Positions 15,058 to 24,567 of a stretch of 31,672 nt of DNA are shown piece by piece (positions within the stretch are counted from its first letter, which is position 1; each line of letters begins with the position of its first letter). The stretch comes from a virus. The position numbers and the translations under genes were made by a program. The stretch lies in the IMG/VR virus record IMGVR_UViG_3300021962_000403, positions 1-31,672 of that record; one strand, 5' to 3'. The notes under the pieces were generated by a model. It saw only the letters and a program-made list of their open reading frames with translations, had not been told where the DNA came from and did not search any database.

Positions 15058-16235
15058 TGTCTAATATGGAAAATACAGTTGAGGAATCTGGTGTTATCCG
15101 TTGGGACCCAGCAGGTAAAGGTTTCAACCCATACACGGGTGTAGAAAACGATTTCAGAACTGTTACTAGTCAAATTCCAAGTAACAAGATTACACGAAGT
15201 CGTGCAGTAATTGCCGAATCTGCTCCCGAGTTGTTTCCAACTGTTTCTGGTACGTCAAACCAAAATGATTATTGGCTTAAATTAGCACAAGCATTGGGTG
15301 GCTATGGTGCCGGTAGTGGTGGCGGGGACAGCGGTGCAACAAAGCTTGGCTATGCGGAACTTGCCTACAAAAAAGCAAAAGATGCGCAAGACCGTCAAGA
15401 CGCTCTTGCCGCATTGGGTTACGACCGTGCACAAAGCGCTCGCATTTTGGGTGGAATGGAAAACTATTACACGAGCGGTCAGTATGGTAAGGGTTTTGAC
15501 GACTTGCTTAATATGATTAATGAGCAAGGCAAGGTTTCTGAAACAGGCGTTCGAGATGCATATGGTCGTGCGCAAACAAACATTGGCCAGGGATACGATG
15601 TGGCATCTGGCTTGGGTACGGCTGGTTTTAATGCCCTCAACCAATATCTTGCACAAAATCAGAACAACCCTTATGCTGGCATGCAGGCAACTGCTGGAAC
15701 CGCACCAGACGCTCTCACAAGCTATCTAAGCGCTTATGGTGTGTCCGACCAGCCTGTGCAGGGGCAGATTCAAGCAGACCAACTACAGGCTCAACAGGGG
15801 GCTGCAAACTATCAAAACCTTATTGACGTTCTTAGCGGTGTTGCTCAGCAGGGTGCTGGTTCTCGTGGTGCCGAGTCTCAGATGGCACAGTTGTTGTTTA
15901 ATACTGGTTTGGGTCAAGAACGTGCTGGTTATCAAGGGCAGGCAGAGAATGCGCAAGCGCAAGCGCTTGCCGCATTACAGCAACAGTTGTTCCAGTCCAG
16001 GTTTGGTGTTCAGTCTGACCGCAATAGCTTGGCTAATCAGTTGGCTCAACAAATTATTCAAGCTGGTGGCAGTTTGTCTGGTGGCACATCGGGCGATGGC
16101 GGCAAACAACCCGTAGTTCCTCCATCCTCGATTGAACAAATATTGCAAGAGATTGCAGCCCGACAAGAGGCTGGTACGCAAACTGGCGGTCTTTCGGGCG
16201 GTATTGCTCCTGGCTTGGAAGCGTATGCGATTTAG
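15057..16235 (+). CDS. probable internal virion protein, Gln/Ala/Gly-rich, 392 aa
   Basis: The protein starts MSNMENTVEESGVIRWDPAG and is low in complexity: Gln, Ala, Gly and Asn dominate. Helical Ala/Gln tracts occur around residues 290-320 (GYQGQAENAQAQALAALQQQ), and glycine-rich linkers around 85-95 and 345-355. A segment ARILGGMENYYTSGQYGKGF separates two Ala/Gln helical regions. No signal peptide or enzymatic motif is seen. It lies second in the four-gene block between tail hub and endolysin and is co-translated with its upstream neighbour by a one-base overlap. It fits the middle ejection protein of a podovirus, but the sequence alone does not prove that. The family is not recognised. 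Confidence 0.55.
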   Translation: MSNMENTVEESGVIRWDPAGKGFNPYTGVENDFRTVTSQIPSNKITRSRAVIAESAPELFPTVSGTSNQNDYWLKLAQALGGYGAGSGGGDSGATKLGYAELAYKKAKDAQDRQDALAALGYDRAQSARILGGMENYYTSGQYGKGFDDLLNMINEQGKVSETGVRDAYGRAQTNIGQGYDVASGLGTAGFNALNQYLAQNQNNPYAGMQATAGTAPDALTSYLSAYGVSDQPVQGQIQADQLQAQQGAANYQNLIDVLSGVAQQGAGSRGAESQMAQLLFNTGLGQERAGYQGQAENAQAQALAALQQQLFQSRFGVQSDRNSLANQLAQQIIQAGGSLSGGTSGDGGKQPVVPPSSIEQILQEIAARQEAGTQTGGLSGGIAPGLEAYAI

Positions 16236-16257
16236 GGTAACGAAAGGACTATAAGAC

Positions 16258-17187
16258 GTGGACCCGCTTGAGGAATTTTATTTGCGCTTGGCGCAAATGA
16301 GCCAACTTGCCGGCAAACCTGGCTCTCAGCTCAATACGGGTGACTTGAGCAGTCTCCTTTCACCCAATCTTGGACTTCTGACAGGAACCTTGACGGACAC
16401 AAGTCAAAGCGATGAAGATATATATGCTTCGGTTGCGCCCAATATTTCTCGTGTTAAGAATAATCCAGACGCTGACCCAATTGCTACGATGATAGTAGAA
16501 AATCTTGAGGGTGGATTTTCGTTGCCACAAACACTTATTGAGCTTCGCAAAAAAGTTTCTGGTGGAGATTTGAAAGCGTATCAAGAATACGCAAAAGAAG
16601 TTAGCAAAGAAATGGGCGATGTTAAGTCTGCTTTTGGTAAAAGAAAAACCGTCGCTTCCGAAGCTGGTCTTCCTGAACCAAATGCTCAATATGACCCAAC
16701 CCCACAAATGGCTAATATTTACGCTCGATTAGCACAACAGGCACAACCTGTTGAGCCACCCGATACTACAAAAGCAAAAGACAAAAAAGATTTGCTGTTA
16801 TCAAAATCGGGCAAATATATATTCAACCCACAAAAACAACAATGGTCTGCAAATCCAAACTATGTTGAACCAGAACCCAAATATGTATTTGACCCGCGTG
16901 CGCAGAAATGGTCAATGACACCAGAGGCAAAAGAAGAAGGAAGGCGCGCAAAATTGCCAAAGGTTTCCAAAGAAGCAGAAAAAATTAAATATGAAAAAGC
17001 TAGTGAGGCGCGACAACAAATTGCCGCTAAAGAATATGAGGATGTTAAAAATCTTTTAGCTAGCGCTATGCAGAAAAATAGTCTTGCTGGTAGTCCATTT
17101 ATGGATGAGGTTATGAAACGCACCATTATGAAAAGGTTGATAGAAAACCCTGGGGCAATTAATAAATTAATAAAACCACAAGGGTAA
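16258..17187 (+). CDS. probable internal virion protein with tandem KY-F-W repeat, 309 aa
   Basis: GTG 16258 is supported by GAAAGGA at 16241-16247. The N-terminus is helical (LEEFYLRLAQMSQLAG). At about residues 184-226 an internal duplication is evident: KYIFNPQKQQWSANP and KYVFDPRAQKWSMTP. A charged Lys/Glu/Ala helix follows (EAEKIKYEKASEARQQIAAK), and the C-terminus ends with MDEVMKRTIMKRLIENPG, another amphipathic helix. The composition shifts towards Lys/Glu compared with the previous gene. I recognise no family. Position in the ejection-protein block and directly before the giant gene suggests a core or scaffold partner for it. The two-copy motif may be a binding site. Confidence 0.6.
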   Translation: MDPLEEFYLRLAQMSQLAGKPGSQLNTGDLSSLLSPNLGLLTGTLTDTSQSDEDIYASVAPNISRVKNNPDADPIATMIVENLEGGFSLPQTLIELRKKVSGGDLKAYQEYAKEVSKEMGDVKSAFGKRKTVASEAGLPEPNAQYDPTPQMANIYARLAQQAQPVEPPDTTKAKDKKDLLLSKSGKYIFNPQKQQWSANPNYVEPEPKYVFDPRAQKWSMTPEAKEEGRRAKLPKVSKEAEKIKYEKASEARQQIAAKEYEDVKNLLASAMQKNSLAGSPFMDEVMKRTIMKRLIENPGAINKLIKPQG

Positions 17188-17189
17188 CT

Positions 17190-20100
17190 ATGGCCAAACC
17201 GCCAATTAGTGGAGAAGATTTCCTAAAAGAATTGGGCAAGATTTCTGCCAAAAAACAAACTCAAACCACCACGGGTGGCTTGGGTAAAAGTCCATTGCAA
17301 AGTTATTTCGAAGCAAAGGACGCTGAAGCCGCAAAAGCGGCAGAAGCGTTAGGTGTTGCTGGCAAAATTCTTAAACCAGTTTTTAAAGCTGTTACCGTTC
17401 TTGACGCAGGAAAACGAGCAGCGGTTTCTGGTGTCAGAGAAATTGTGGATGTTTTGGATGCTGACCCAAACACGAATGCAAGTTGGTCAGATTTTGTTAA
17501 ACAATCAAAAGATGAAACTTATGGTTTTGGCACAGCGTTCCCTATAAAAAATAAATGGGGCGGAAGAATTGTTGGGTTCATAGGCGATACCGTGCTAGAC
17601 CCTTGGACATATGCAACCCTTGGTGGTGCTGTGCCCGCCAAAGCGACAATGAAATCGATAATGTCGGGTGGCAAAATTATTTCTAAGGGTGGCAAAACAA
17701 GAGAAATATTGGGTGGCATTAAATATGTGCATGGTCGCGAAGGGCGACTCGCCCTCGCGAACCTTGCAAAATCACGCATGGAAGCAATGGGCGAGGCAGG
17801 GATTAGAAACTTTACCAAAGATGAATTTGGTAAAGTTTTTAGAGATGTTGCTGCCAAAGGCAAAAAAGCACTTCCCGGATATTTGCGTGACGATTTGGGT
17901 ATTCGTGGTCCTGGTATTTATTATTTTGGTTCAAGAGTAAAACTTCCTGGTTCTGGTCCAGTTGGCGGTCTTTTAGAAAATTTGGTTACAGGCGCACGTT
18001 TAGGACTTGTAAAAAATCCTGTTGGTCAAAAAGTGATGAAGTATGTGACACCAGATGGAACATTTCAAGCAGCCTACATTGACAATCAATCCGTATTAAG
18101 AGACAGGGTTGCTTTGGCTTCTGGAACCTTAGAAAACGGAGACATCTTAACTCCGCAAGAAGCATTGAATGCTGGTGTGCGTTTGCGCATGGCGCAAAAT
18201 CAACGCATAGCAACAGCCAAAAACGATGAGTATGTTACGCAAGAAGTTATCAGAGTTGTTAATGACCCCGATATGGAAGCAAACAGATTATCTCTTACTT
18301 CTGTTTTGGAACAAGAAGGCGGTATAGAAACTGCGGACAATGTTGTTGGTCCACTTGCCCAAAAAGTACGAAACTTTTTGGATTCAAGACTTAGTGATGC
18401 TCAACGAAAAGCAAATGAGGTTTCTGAAGAATACGGTGCACAATTTGCAAGAAAAAGAAATTATGTTCCGCACATGGAATCAGATGAAGCTGTTGTAGAC
18501 AGACTGAAAATGGGTGAGGAAGCCTGGAAGGCAAGAACTGGTGGTGCCGCTATTGATGACAGTCACAGGTTTGCTTCTTCGTACAGAAGAAGAAGTTTGC
18601 AGCCTGGAGATAACTTTTTTGGACACACTATAGAAAATAGACCGTACACAATTGACGAGTTGAATGATATGGCAAAAAATCCTGGGCCTCTTTTGAATGA
18701 CGTAACAAAACAGCCATTTGAACCATTGACTTATAATTTTTACGAAAATGACATGGTTAAAATTTTGCAAAAATATTCTCGGCACTTTGCACAGCAACAA
18801 GGATTTACTGAATATTTGCTAACAGCAAAACGAGAAGGTGGAGATTTTTTTAGAGTTCTTGCAAAAGACGCAGAAGCAGACCCGTTGGTTGCGATTGATA
18901 CTAGCGACGCTGTTGGTGAACTTACTTCTCGCGCCATAACATCTGCTGGCAGGGTTGGTATTGAGGCAACAACTGACGTTGCTGTTCCTACACCTGCAAC
19001 CATTGCGCCCACACCTGCGACTATTGCACCCAGCCCTACAGTTGCTGTTCCATCACCTGCTACGGCTGTTGATAATTCAATTGACCAATTAGCAATTGAC
19101 CCAATAGGAACTTTGCAAAGAATTGCGCGTCAAAAAAATGTAGAAACAGGAAATTTAGAAACATTTTACCCTGCCACAAACTTGACACCTACTGTGTCCG
19201 AACCAGCGGCGATTGCTGTTCCGGCAACGCCTTCAGTAACGCCTTTGCCAGTTAGTCAAAATTTAGTAAATACGATAGATGAATTTGGTTCAACACTCAA
19301 TGATTTAAAAAACGTTTTTGAAGTTCCACCCAAAATGTTGTCAGACATTTTGGATGGATACGAAAAGGTAAGAGACAAACTTGTTAACAATCTGACAAAA
19401 GAAGGAATTGTTGCTGAAACAGTTTCTGGAGTGCAGGCGTTGGCTCGCGACTTACAAAGAATGGTTGAAATGGGGAACTATGTTCCCAAACGGTCAACTG
19501 TTGTCAATAGTGCTGAAGCCGGTACTCGTTTGGGATTTGACAACGTAATAGATAAAAAAACAATTAATTCTATTCAGGCATTAATAAAAAACTTGTCTAT
19601 AGCTGATGCGGACACAATTGACAAAACAATTGCGTTTGCACTTAAAGATGTTTTCAACAAAGTTGACAAACAACTATTTGCTTCATCTGAAACAAAATTT
19701 GGAGTATTGCAAGCTTTTTACGAAAAAGCTAAAAGATTGAAAAACATAAGAACGGCAAGTCTTAAAAAACGAAATCTGTCTCGAGTCGAAATTGCCAAAA
19801 ATGATTTGCGCTATGGTTTTGCTTTGCAGGACATGCAAATTTTTGGAAACATAATTAAAGGAATTGACGAACGAATTAAACAGTATGTCCAATTTAATTT
19901 TGGTCCGTCTGTTTTAAATCAAACCGAAATAGAAGATATTGCCGCCGAAGTAACTTTGTTGTATGTGTTTCAGACACAAAGAGAGTTGGACCGTATTGCG
20001 AAGTTGCAAAACTTAATTCAAAGAACAGTTACTGACGAAGGTGGTCTAGAGGAAGAAATTGCAATAATTAAAGGATTGATTCCAGATTTGGATTTGCCTT

Positions 20101-23100
20101 TAAGCACGGAAGATGACCTTGCACAATTTATCCGCGTGTATCTTGGCGATGCTGTGAATGATGGTTTGTTGGAAACTCAACGCAAATTATTAAAACAAAG
20201 AGTTTTGGATTTAGAAACGAATTCTTTTTCTAATGTTGCTATTGAAACGGTTTTGGGTCGGGAACCCAAAACCGCTTTAGAGATAAGCAATGAAGTAATA
20301 AAGATTAAAAAGACCGTAAACGTAAGAGCAACAAAGGTTAATACGGAAAGCCGTCGTGCGGCACAGCTAAAAAAGTATCCACAAAATGAACAAAAATTAT
20401 TTAACGCACACTTGCAGCAATTGGAAACAAGAAAAAAAGATATTATAAAACGTCAACAAAAAATTCTTGCAAGACAAAGAGAAGTTAAAAGAATTCAAGT
20501 AGACGAAGAAAATGTTCGTACAAGTATTTTTGTAAAAATACAAAAATACATCAATGAAACAAAACTAAAAGATTGGTTTCGTCCACAGCCAGCACGGATA
20601 GCGGGTCAACCATCAACAAGATTTAGAGACTTTTTTCTTGAGTCCATGCCACAAGTTTTAGGCAAAAATAAAAGATATTCCAATCTTGATGACATGACGC
20701 AAAAGTTTGTTAACGAAAACAACCTTGCCTTTGATGTGTTGGATATTCTTTTAACCAAAAATCCAAATGCAGTAATTGATGCCGCTGATTTTCAAACAGT
20801 ATTAGATATTGCGTTTTCAAATTCGGCAAGAGCTAGAAAGTATATTGCTGAAGCCCGCAAGATTAGTGGGCGCACAGATATAGCAAACTACGACGATTTA
20901 AAGAATTTTCTTTTTAGTGAAGCGGGTGCCTCACAGAGAACAAACAAACAAGTTGCTGATGGTTTGTTTGCGTCTTTGATGAATGATTTTACTAATGATG
21001 TGGCTGAGGTTTCTAAATTAACCGTTAATGAATTGCGTAGGGATGTAGCAATTGCCAATAGGGCAATGCTTTTGGCAGAACAAGAAATAGAAAAATTAAC
21101 AAATCAATTAAACGAATTGTTGCCTGACGAATATTTTACGAGATTTCAAAATAGTATTTTACCGGAACAATCAAGACAGGCTTTGGAAACACCAACAGAA
21201 ATTCCGTTAGCTAATCGCATCAATCCCGAAACTGGTGAAATTATTGGGCAACAAAATTTGGCTGCCAACAAACAAATGTTGTTGGAAGAAAATGATTTTT
21301 ACCCACAAGCCAAAGCTGTTTTGAACCGTATGCAAAATTTGCAACAACTTGCCAATATTGATGGCAGCATGGTTGACTGGACTTTTGGGGGAAGAATACA
21401 GTTTTTATACAATAATCAACCAATGTCATTTACGCCCCAAGAGTGGGATGCGTTTGTGAGCCCACGCAATACTGCTTATGTTCCAAACGACAAAATACAG
21501 TACATTGTTTCACGGCTAAAAGATGAAGATTTGCGTCGCATTGTTTTAGGTGATGATTACACCGACCAAACAATACCTGACGATGAGATGTTGCAAAGGT
21601 TTGTTTCGTATGTTTCCAAAGAACAACCTGATGCTTTTGCTAGTGAACCAACTTTTCTTGCACGACAAGAAAAGATTGGTGAAGTTTGGAACAAATCGGA
21701 TGCCAATAAATTCTTATTTGAACATACCAGAGTTAAGAATTTGGCTGCTGAAGAAGCAGCTAAAAGACAACCAAAGAATGTTGTTAGCGAATTAGACAGA
21801 GAAATTAAAGGTTTGGATAATCAAATTGATTATTACACCACGGAAAGAGTTAGGACTCAAGAATGGTGGGAAACTTACGGGGCTAGCGAAAGACCCCTCA
21901 ACGCTGTTGAGTCTTTGCAACAACAAACAAACAGAATTAATAGATTAACTAATTTAGAATATAGCGACGTTTATCAAGGTTCGCAAAAAGAAATTCCTCA
22001 AGGCTTAAAAGCAAGACCAAGACCTGGTAGTCCCGATTATGACAGTTTAGTCATATTGGGTGTGCCCGAAAATATTTTAAATTCTCCAAATGTCAAAGTT
22101 TTGAATGACTGGTTGAGGGAGCATCCAGAAATTTTTAATTCAATTTTGGCTAATTTTAACGATATCCAAATCAGCGATTTGGATGAGTTTATTTTTATGA
22201 CGCCCACAACCCGCGCAATGCGCGACAAACAGGTTGAGGTTTTGAAGGCAATAAAAAGAAATGGTTTAGAAACTAACCGTACACGAAACAAGAGTATTAG
22301 CAAACTTATTAGGGATAAAGAAAGACTGTTTAGAACGCCCGAGGAAGATAAGGTTCTTGCTGACACAATCGCTAAACGAGCACAGCAGCGGGCAAGAATA
22401 GAAGAAATTAAAAAGAAACAGGCTGCTGCGAAAGTTGTTGACCAGCCAAAAGAAATATCACCGCCAGCAACGGCTGCATCAAGTTACAATCCTGACCTTC
22501 CGTACCATCAACAAGCAGCCAATGTTGAGCGACGAACATTGCAATCTGTGGCAGATTTACCACCTGAAAAAACAGAAACAATCAATCGTCTTGTTCAACA
22601 ATTTGACTCCCAATACGACGAATTTGACAAGACTGCACAAGCAGAGGCGCTTAAAGAGGCTCAACGAACAAAGGGCGTAATAGCGTCTGATTCAACGGTT
22701 GTTGACTTTGATGCTATGGCAAGAATGAGAGATACCGAAAACATTTTAGCAAGTGTTAAAAAACGTGGAACCGCAACACCTGTGGAAGAAGTTCTTTTGG
22801 ATGCAGGAACAAAAGAAGCCGAGGCAATGGTTGTTGCTTCCCGACTTCCGCAAACGGAAGTCGAGGCAAGACTAATGGATGGTTTGGTTTCCATGGCAAA
22901 ACCAACAACACGAACCGTTCCGTTTACTGCAAAAGAAACTGGTATTGCCGACATGATAACGGAAGGATGGAAACGTCTTGGTGCAAAGTTTGACGACATC
23001 CAAGTAAGCCCAGAGTTTTATGAACTTTGGAAAAACGCAAAATATTTTGAAGACCCAGCATTTGTACGCCAAATGGCAAATTTGGTTGGTGGATACACAA

Positions 23101-24071
23101 AATTCCATAAAGCCTACGCAACGCTGACTCCAGGCTTTCATGTTAGAAACCTCATAGGCAACGTATTTCAATATGTGTTAGCCGGTGGTCAAATAGCGCA
23201 CTATCGTCGCGCTAGCGAAATATTTTTTGCATGGAACGAAGCATACAGTAAAGGTGTTTCGTGGAAAAAGTTTTTACGAACTTTGACACCAGAAGAACAG
23301 GTATTTGCAACCAAAGCCAGAACCGCAACGCTTGGTTCTGGTGGCGGTATTTATAGTGACTTGTTCCAAAGTCTTGTTCCGGGCAACAAATCTTACGATT
23401 GGGCGCTTACTCGCGCATCTCGTAATCTTGGTCAAAAATCGGACAACATGTCACGTTTTATTCTTGGATATGATTCTGCTGTCCAGGGCATGAGCGTAGA
23501 CATGACAATAGCAAGAATCAAAAGATTCTATTTTGATTACGAAGACCTATCCAAACTTGATAGAGCAATGAGACAGTTTGTGCCATTCTGGATTTGGACT
23601 TCACGAAACCTTCCACTACAATTACAAAACATGTGGCTTAACCCGAAGCCGTATCAAATATACAATTCTGTTGTACGCAACTTGCGAGACAAAGAAACCG
23701 AACAAGAACAACCATTGCCTATTTGGTTGCAACAAATTAATGCATTCAGAATTCCAGGGTTGCCGCTTTATGCGGCACCCGACCTTGGCTTTACAAGAGT
23801 ACAACAACAACTCGAGCAATTGGCTATGCCCAAAAAGTTTGGTTCAAACCTTAACCCGTTGTTGAGAGTTCCAATTGAACAGGCTTTGGGTCAAAACTTA
23901 TTTAATGACGAAAAACTAGAATCACCGAGCGACAGAATAATAAACATTGTTCAGGGAAGTTTTGTGCCCGTTTCGCAAGTTGACCGTTTGCTCAATTCAT
24001 ATGGTGACGCTAAAATTAATGCTTGGTTAGGATTCTTTGGTTCACCAATTAAGAAAATCAAAAAGGAATAA
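17190..24071 (+). CDS. giant internal virion / ejection protein, 2293 aa
   Basis: This single gene takes up over a fifth of the window. The N-terminal part has FIGDTVLDPWTYATLGGA (about residue 128), resembling the 'G...D..TYLT.GG' start of large phage polyvalent proteins. Two Pro/Ala/Thr linkers lie near residues 600-625 and 667-690. A long Lys/Glu/Gln-rich, coiled-coil-like middle follows (about 980-1140 densest). The C-terminal domain (about 1905-2270) includes YTKFHKAYATLTPGFHVRNL, FDYEDLSKLDRAMRQFVPFW and WTSRNLPLQLQNMWL. This Trp/Pro-rich domain resembles polyvalent-protein-associated domains of actinophages. I see no lysozyme, protease or ADP-ribosyltransferase motif. It is probably ejected with DNA like T7 gp16. 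The third-position bias to A/T is stronger than in the capsid genes. Confidence 0.75.
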   Translation: MAKPPISGEDFLKELGKISAKKQTQTTTGGLGKSPLQSYFEAKDAEAAKAAEALGVAGKILKPVFKAVTVLDAGKRAAVSGVREIVDVLDADPNTNASWSDFVKQSKDETYGFGTAFPIKNKWGGRIVGFIGDTVLDPWTYATLGGAVPAKATMKSIMSGGKIISKGGKTREILGGIKYVHGREGRLALANLAKSRMEAMGEAGIRNFTKDEFGKVFRDVAAKGKKALPGYLRDDLGIRGPGIYYFGSRVKLPGSGPVGGLLENLVTGARLGLVKNPVGQKVMKYVTPDGTFQAAYIDNQSVLRDRVALASGTLENGDILTPQEALNAGVRLRMAQNQRIATAKNDEYVTQEVIRVVNDPDMEANRLSLTSVLEQEGGIETADNVVGPLAQKVRNFLDSRLSDAQRKANEVSEEYGAQFARKRNYVPHMESDEAVVDRLKMGEEAWKARTGGAAIDDSHRFASSYRRRSLQPGDNFFGHTIENRPYTIDELNDMAKNPGPLLNDVTKQPFEPLTYNFYENDMVKILQKYSRHFAQQQGFTEYLLTAKREGGDFFRVLAKDAEADPLVAIDTSDAVGELTSRAITSAGRVGIEATTDVAVPTPATIAPTPATIAPSPTVAVPSPATAVDNSIDQLAIDPIGTLQRIARQKNVETGNLETFYPATNLTPTVSEPAAIAVPATPSVTPLPVSQNLVNTIDEFGSTLNDLKNVFEVPPKMLSDILDGYEKVRDKLVNNLTKEGIVAETVSGVQALARDLQRMVEMGNYVPKRSTVVNSAEAGTRLGFDNVIDKKTINSIQALIKNLSIADADTIDKTIAFALKDVFNKVDKQLFASSETKFGVLQAFYEKAKRLKNIRTASLKKRNLSRVEIAKNDLRYGFALQDMQIFGNIIKGIDERIKQYVQFNFGPSVLNQTEIEDIAAEVTLLYVFQTQRELDRIAKLQNLIQRTVTDEGGLEEEIAIIKGLIPDLDLPLSTEDDLAQFIRVYLGDAVNDGLLETQRKLLKQRVLDLETNSFSNVAIETVLGREPKTALEISNEVIKIKKTVNVRATKVNTESRRAAQLKKYPQNEQKLFNAHLQQLETRKKDIIKRQQKILARQREVKRIQVDEENVRTSIFVKIQKYINETKLKDWFRPQPARIAGQPSTRFRDFFLESMPQVLGKNKRYSNLDDMTQKFVNENNLAFDVLDILLTKNPNAVIDAADFQTVLDIAFSNSARARKYIAEARKISGRTDIANYDDLKNFLFSEAGASQRTNKQVADGLFASLMNDFTNDVAEVSKLTVNELRRDVAIANRAMLLAEQEIEKLTNQLNELLPDEYFTRFQNSILPEQSRQALETPTEIPLANRINPETGEIIGQQNLAANKQMLLEENDFYPQAKAVLNRMQNLQQLANIDGSMVDWTFGGRIQFLYNNQPMSFTPQEWDAFVSPRNTAYVPNDKIQYIVSRLKDEDLRRIVLGDDYTDQTIPDDEMLQRFVSYVSKEQPDAFASEPTFLARQEKIGEVWNKSDANKFLFEHTRVKNLAAEEAAKRQPKNVVSELDREIKGLDNQIDYYTTERVRTQEWWETYGASERPLNAVESLQQQTNRINRLTNLEYSDVYQGSQKEIPQGLKARPRPGSPDYDSLVILGVPENILNSPNVKVLNDWLREHPEIFNSILANFNDIQISDLDEFIFMTPTTRAMRDKQVEVLKAIKRNGLETNRTRNKSISKLIRDKERLFRTPEEDKVLADTIAKRAQQRARIEEIKKKQAAAKVVDQPKEISPPATAASSYNPDLPYHQQAANVERRTLQSVADLPPEKTETINRLVQQFDSQYDEFDKTAQAEALKEAQRTKGVIASDSTVVDFDAMARMRDTENILASVKKRGTATPVEEVLLDAGTKEAEAMVVASRLPQTEVEARLMDGLVSMAKPTTRTVPFTAKETGIADMITEGWKRLGAKFDDIQVSPEFYELWKNAKYFEDPAFVRQMANLVGGYTKFHKAYATLTPGFHVRNLIGNVFQYVLAGGQIAHYRRASEIFFAWNEAYSKGVSWKKFLRTLTPEEQVFATKARTATLGSGGGIYSDLFQSLVPGNKSYDWALTRASRNLGQKSDNMSRFILGYDSAVQGMSVDMTIARIKRFYFDYEDLSKLDRAMRQFVPFWIWTSRNLPLQLQNMWLNPKPYQIYNSVVRNLRDKETEQEQPLPIWLQQINAFRIPGLPLYAAPDLGFTRVQQQLEQLAMPKKFGSNLNPLLRVPIEQALGQNLFNDEKLESPSDRIINIVQGSFVPVSQVDRLLNSYGDAKINAWLGFFGSPIKKIKKE
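20248..20274 (+). repeat. perfect 11-bp inverted repeat inside the giant gene
   Basis: CGGTTTTGGGT (20248-20258) and ACCCAAAACCG (20264-20274) are exact reverse complements separated by CGGGA. It lies in the coding sequence around residue 1020. It could form a stable RNA hairpin or be an operator-like DNA palindrome. Chance is possible, but an exact 11-bp match with a 5-base loop is rare in A+T-rich sequence. Confidence 0.5.
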
Positions 24072-24072
24072 T

Positions 24073-24567
24073 ATGAGAGCAAAAAAAACATATACAGGAA
24101 ACAAAGATGGCGTTGCTGCGGGCGAACGCCCAGGCTTAACAGAGCTGGTCAAGCACCTTGTTTATTTGAGCGAAGGTGCGTTGTGGAACAACGGCACCTT
24201 CGTAAACAGGCCCAAAAGGGGCTCTGAGAGCCTCTCTGTGCACGCTACAGGGCGTGCTGTGGACCTCAGTTATCGCAAAACCCCGACTAAAGGCAAACGA
24301 AACGGTAGAGAAGTTGCCGCACACATTGCAGACTTTCTTGTTCGTCATTCAGACGAATTAGGCATTGAAATGGTGTTGGACTATTTCCCAGAGCCACACG
24401 GTCGTGGCTACAACTGGACCCGTGGTACTTGGCAGAAATACACCAAGCCGACAATACATGGCGCGCCAGGCGGTGACTGGTTGCATGTTGAATTGAGTCC
24501 TCAATGGGCTGACTCTAAACAGAAGGTTCGGGATTCGTTTCTGAAGATATTTCCACAGACTCAGTAA
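24073..24567 (+). CDS. endolysin, M15-type (VanY-like) peptidase
   Basis: I chose ATG 24073, preceded by AAAAGGA at 24061-24067, over the upstream in-frame start at 24037 that overlaps the giant gene. The 164-residue protein carries both zinc-site motifs of M15 peptidases: SVHATGRAVDL (H57 and D64) and GGDWLHVELS (D135, H138, E140). A central DYFPEPHGRGYNW may line the substrate groove. The enzyme should cleave peptide cross-links or stem peptides in the host cell wall (L-Ala-D-Glu or D-Ala-D-Ala type). There is no signal peptide and no separate wall-binding domain, so release needs holins, for which the pair at 4665-5074 are candidates. It is the last gene of the late arm, and its end overlaps the convergent gene by 53 bases. 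Confidence 0.85.
   Translation: MRAKKTYTGNKDGVAAGERPGLTELVKHLVYLSEGALWNNGTFVNRPKRGSESLSVHATGRAVDLSYRKTPTKGKRNGREVAAHIADFLVRHSDELGIEMVLDYFPEPHGRGYNWTRGTWQKYTKPTIHGAPGGDWLHVELSPQWADSKQKVRDSFLKIFPQTQ
24171..24202 (+). other. strong hairpin in the endolysin coding sequence
   Basis: CGAAGGTGCGTTGT (24171-24184) pairs with ACAAC (24188-24192) and GCACCTTCG (24194-24202), giving a 14-bp stem with a GGA loop and one bulged G. Two more stems follow closely: 24217-24223 with 24229-24235 (7 bp), and GCACGC (24240-24245) with GCGTGC (24252-24257). The cluster lies early in the gene and could modulate translation or mRNA stability. Confidence 0.45.

Noticed and set aside
22661-22999. Minus-strand open frame within the giant gene
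   Set aside because: It is a shadow of a continuous well-supported coding frame, with no ribosome-binding site.
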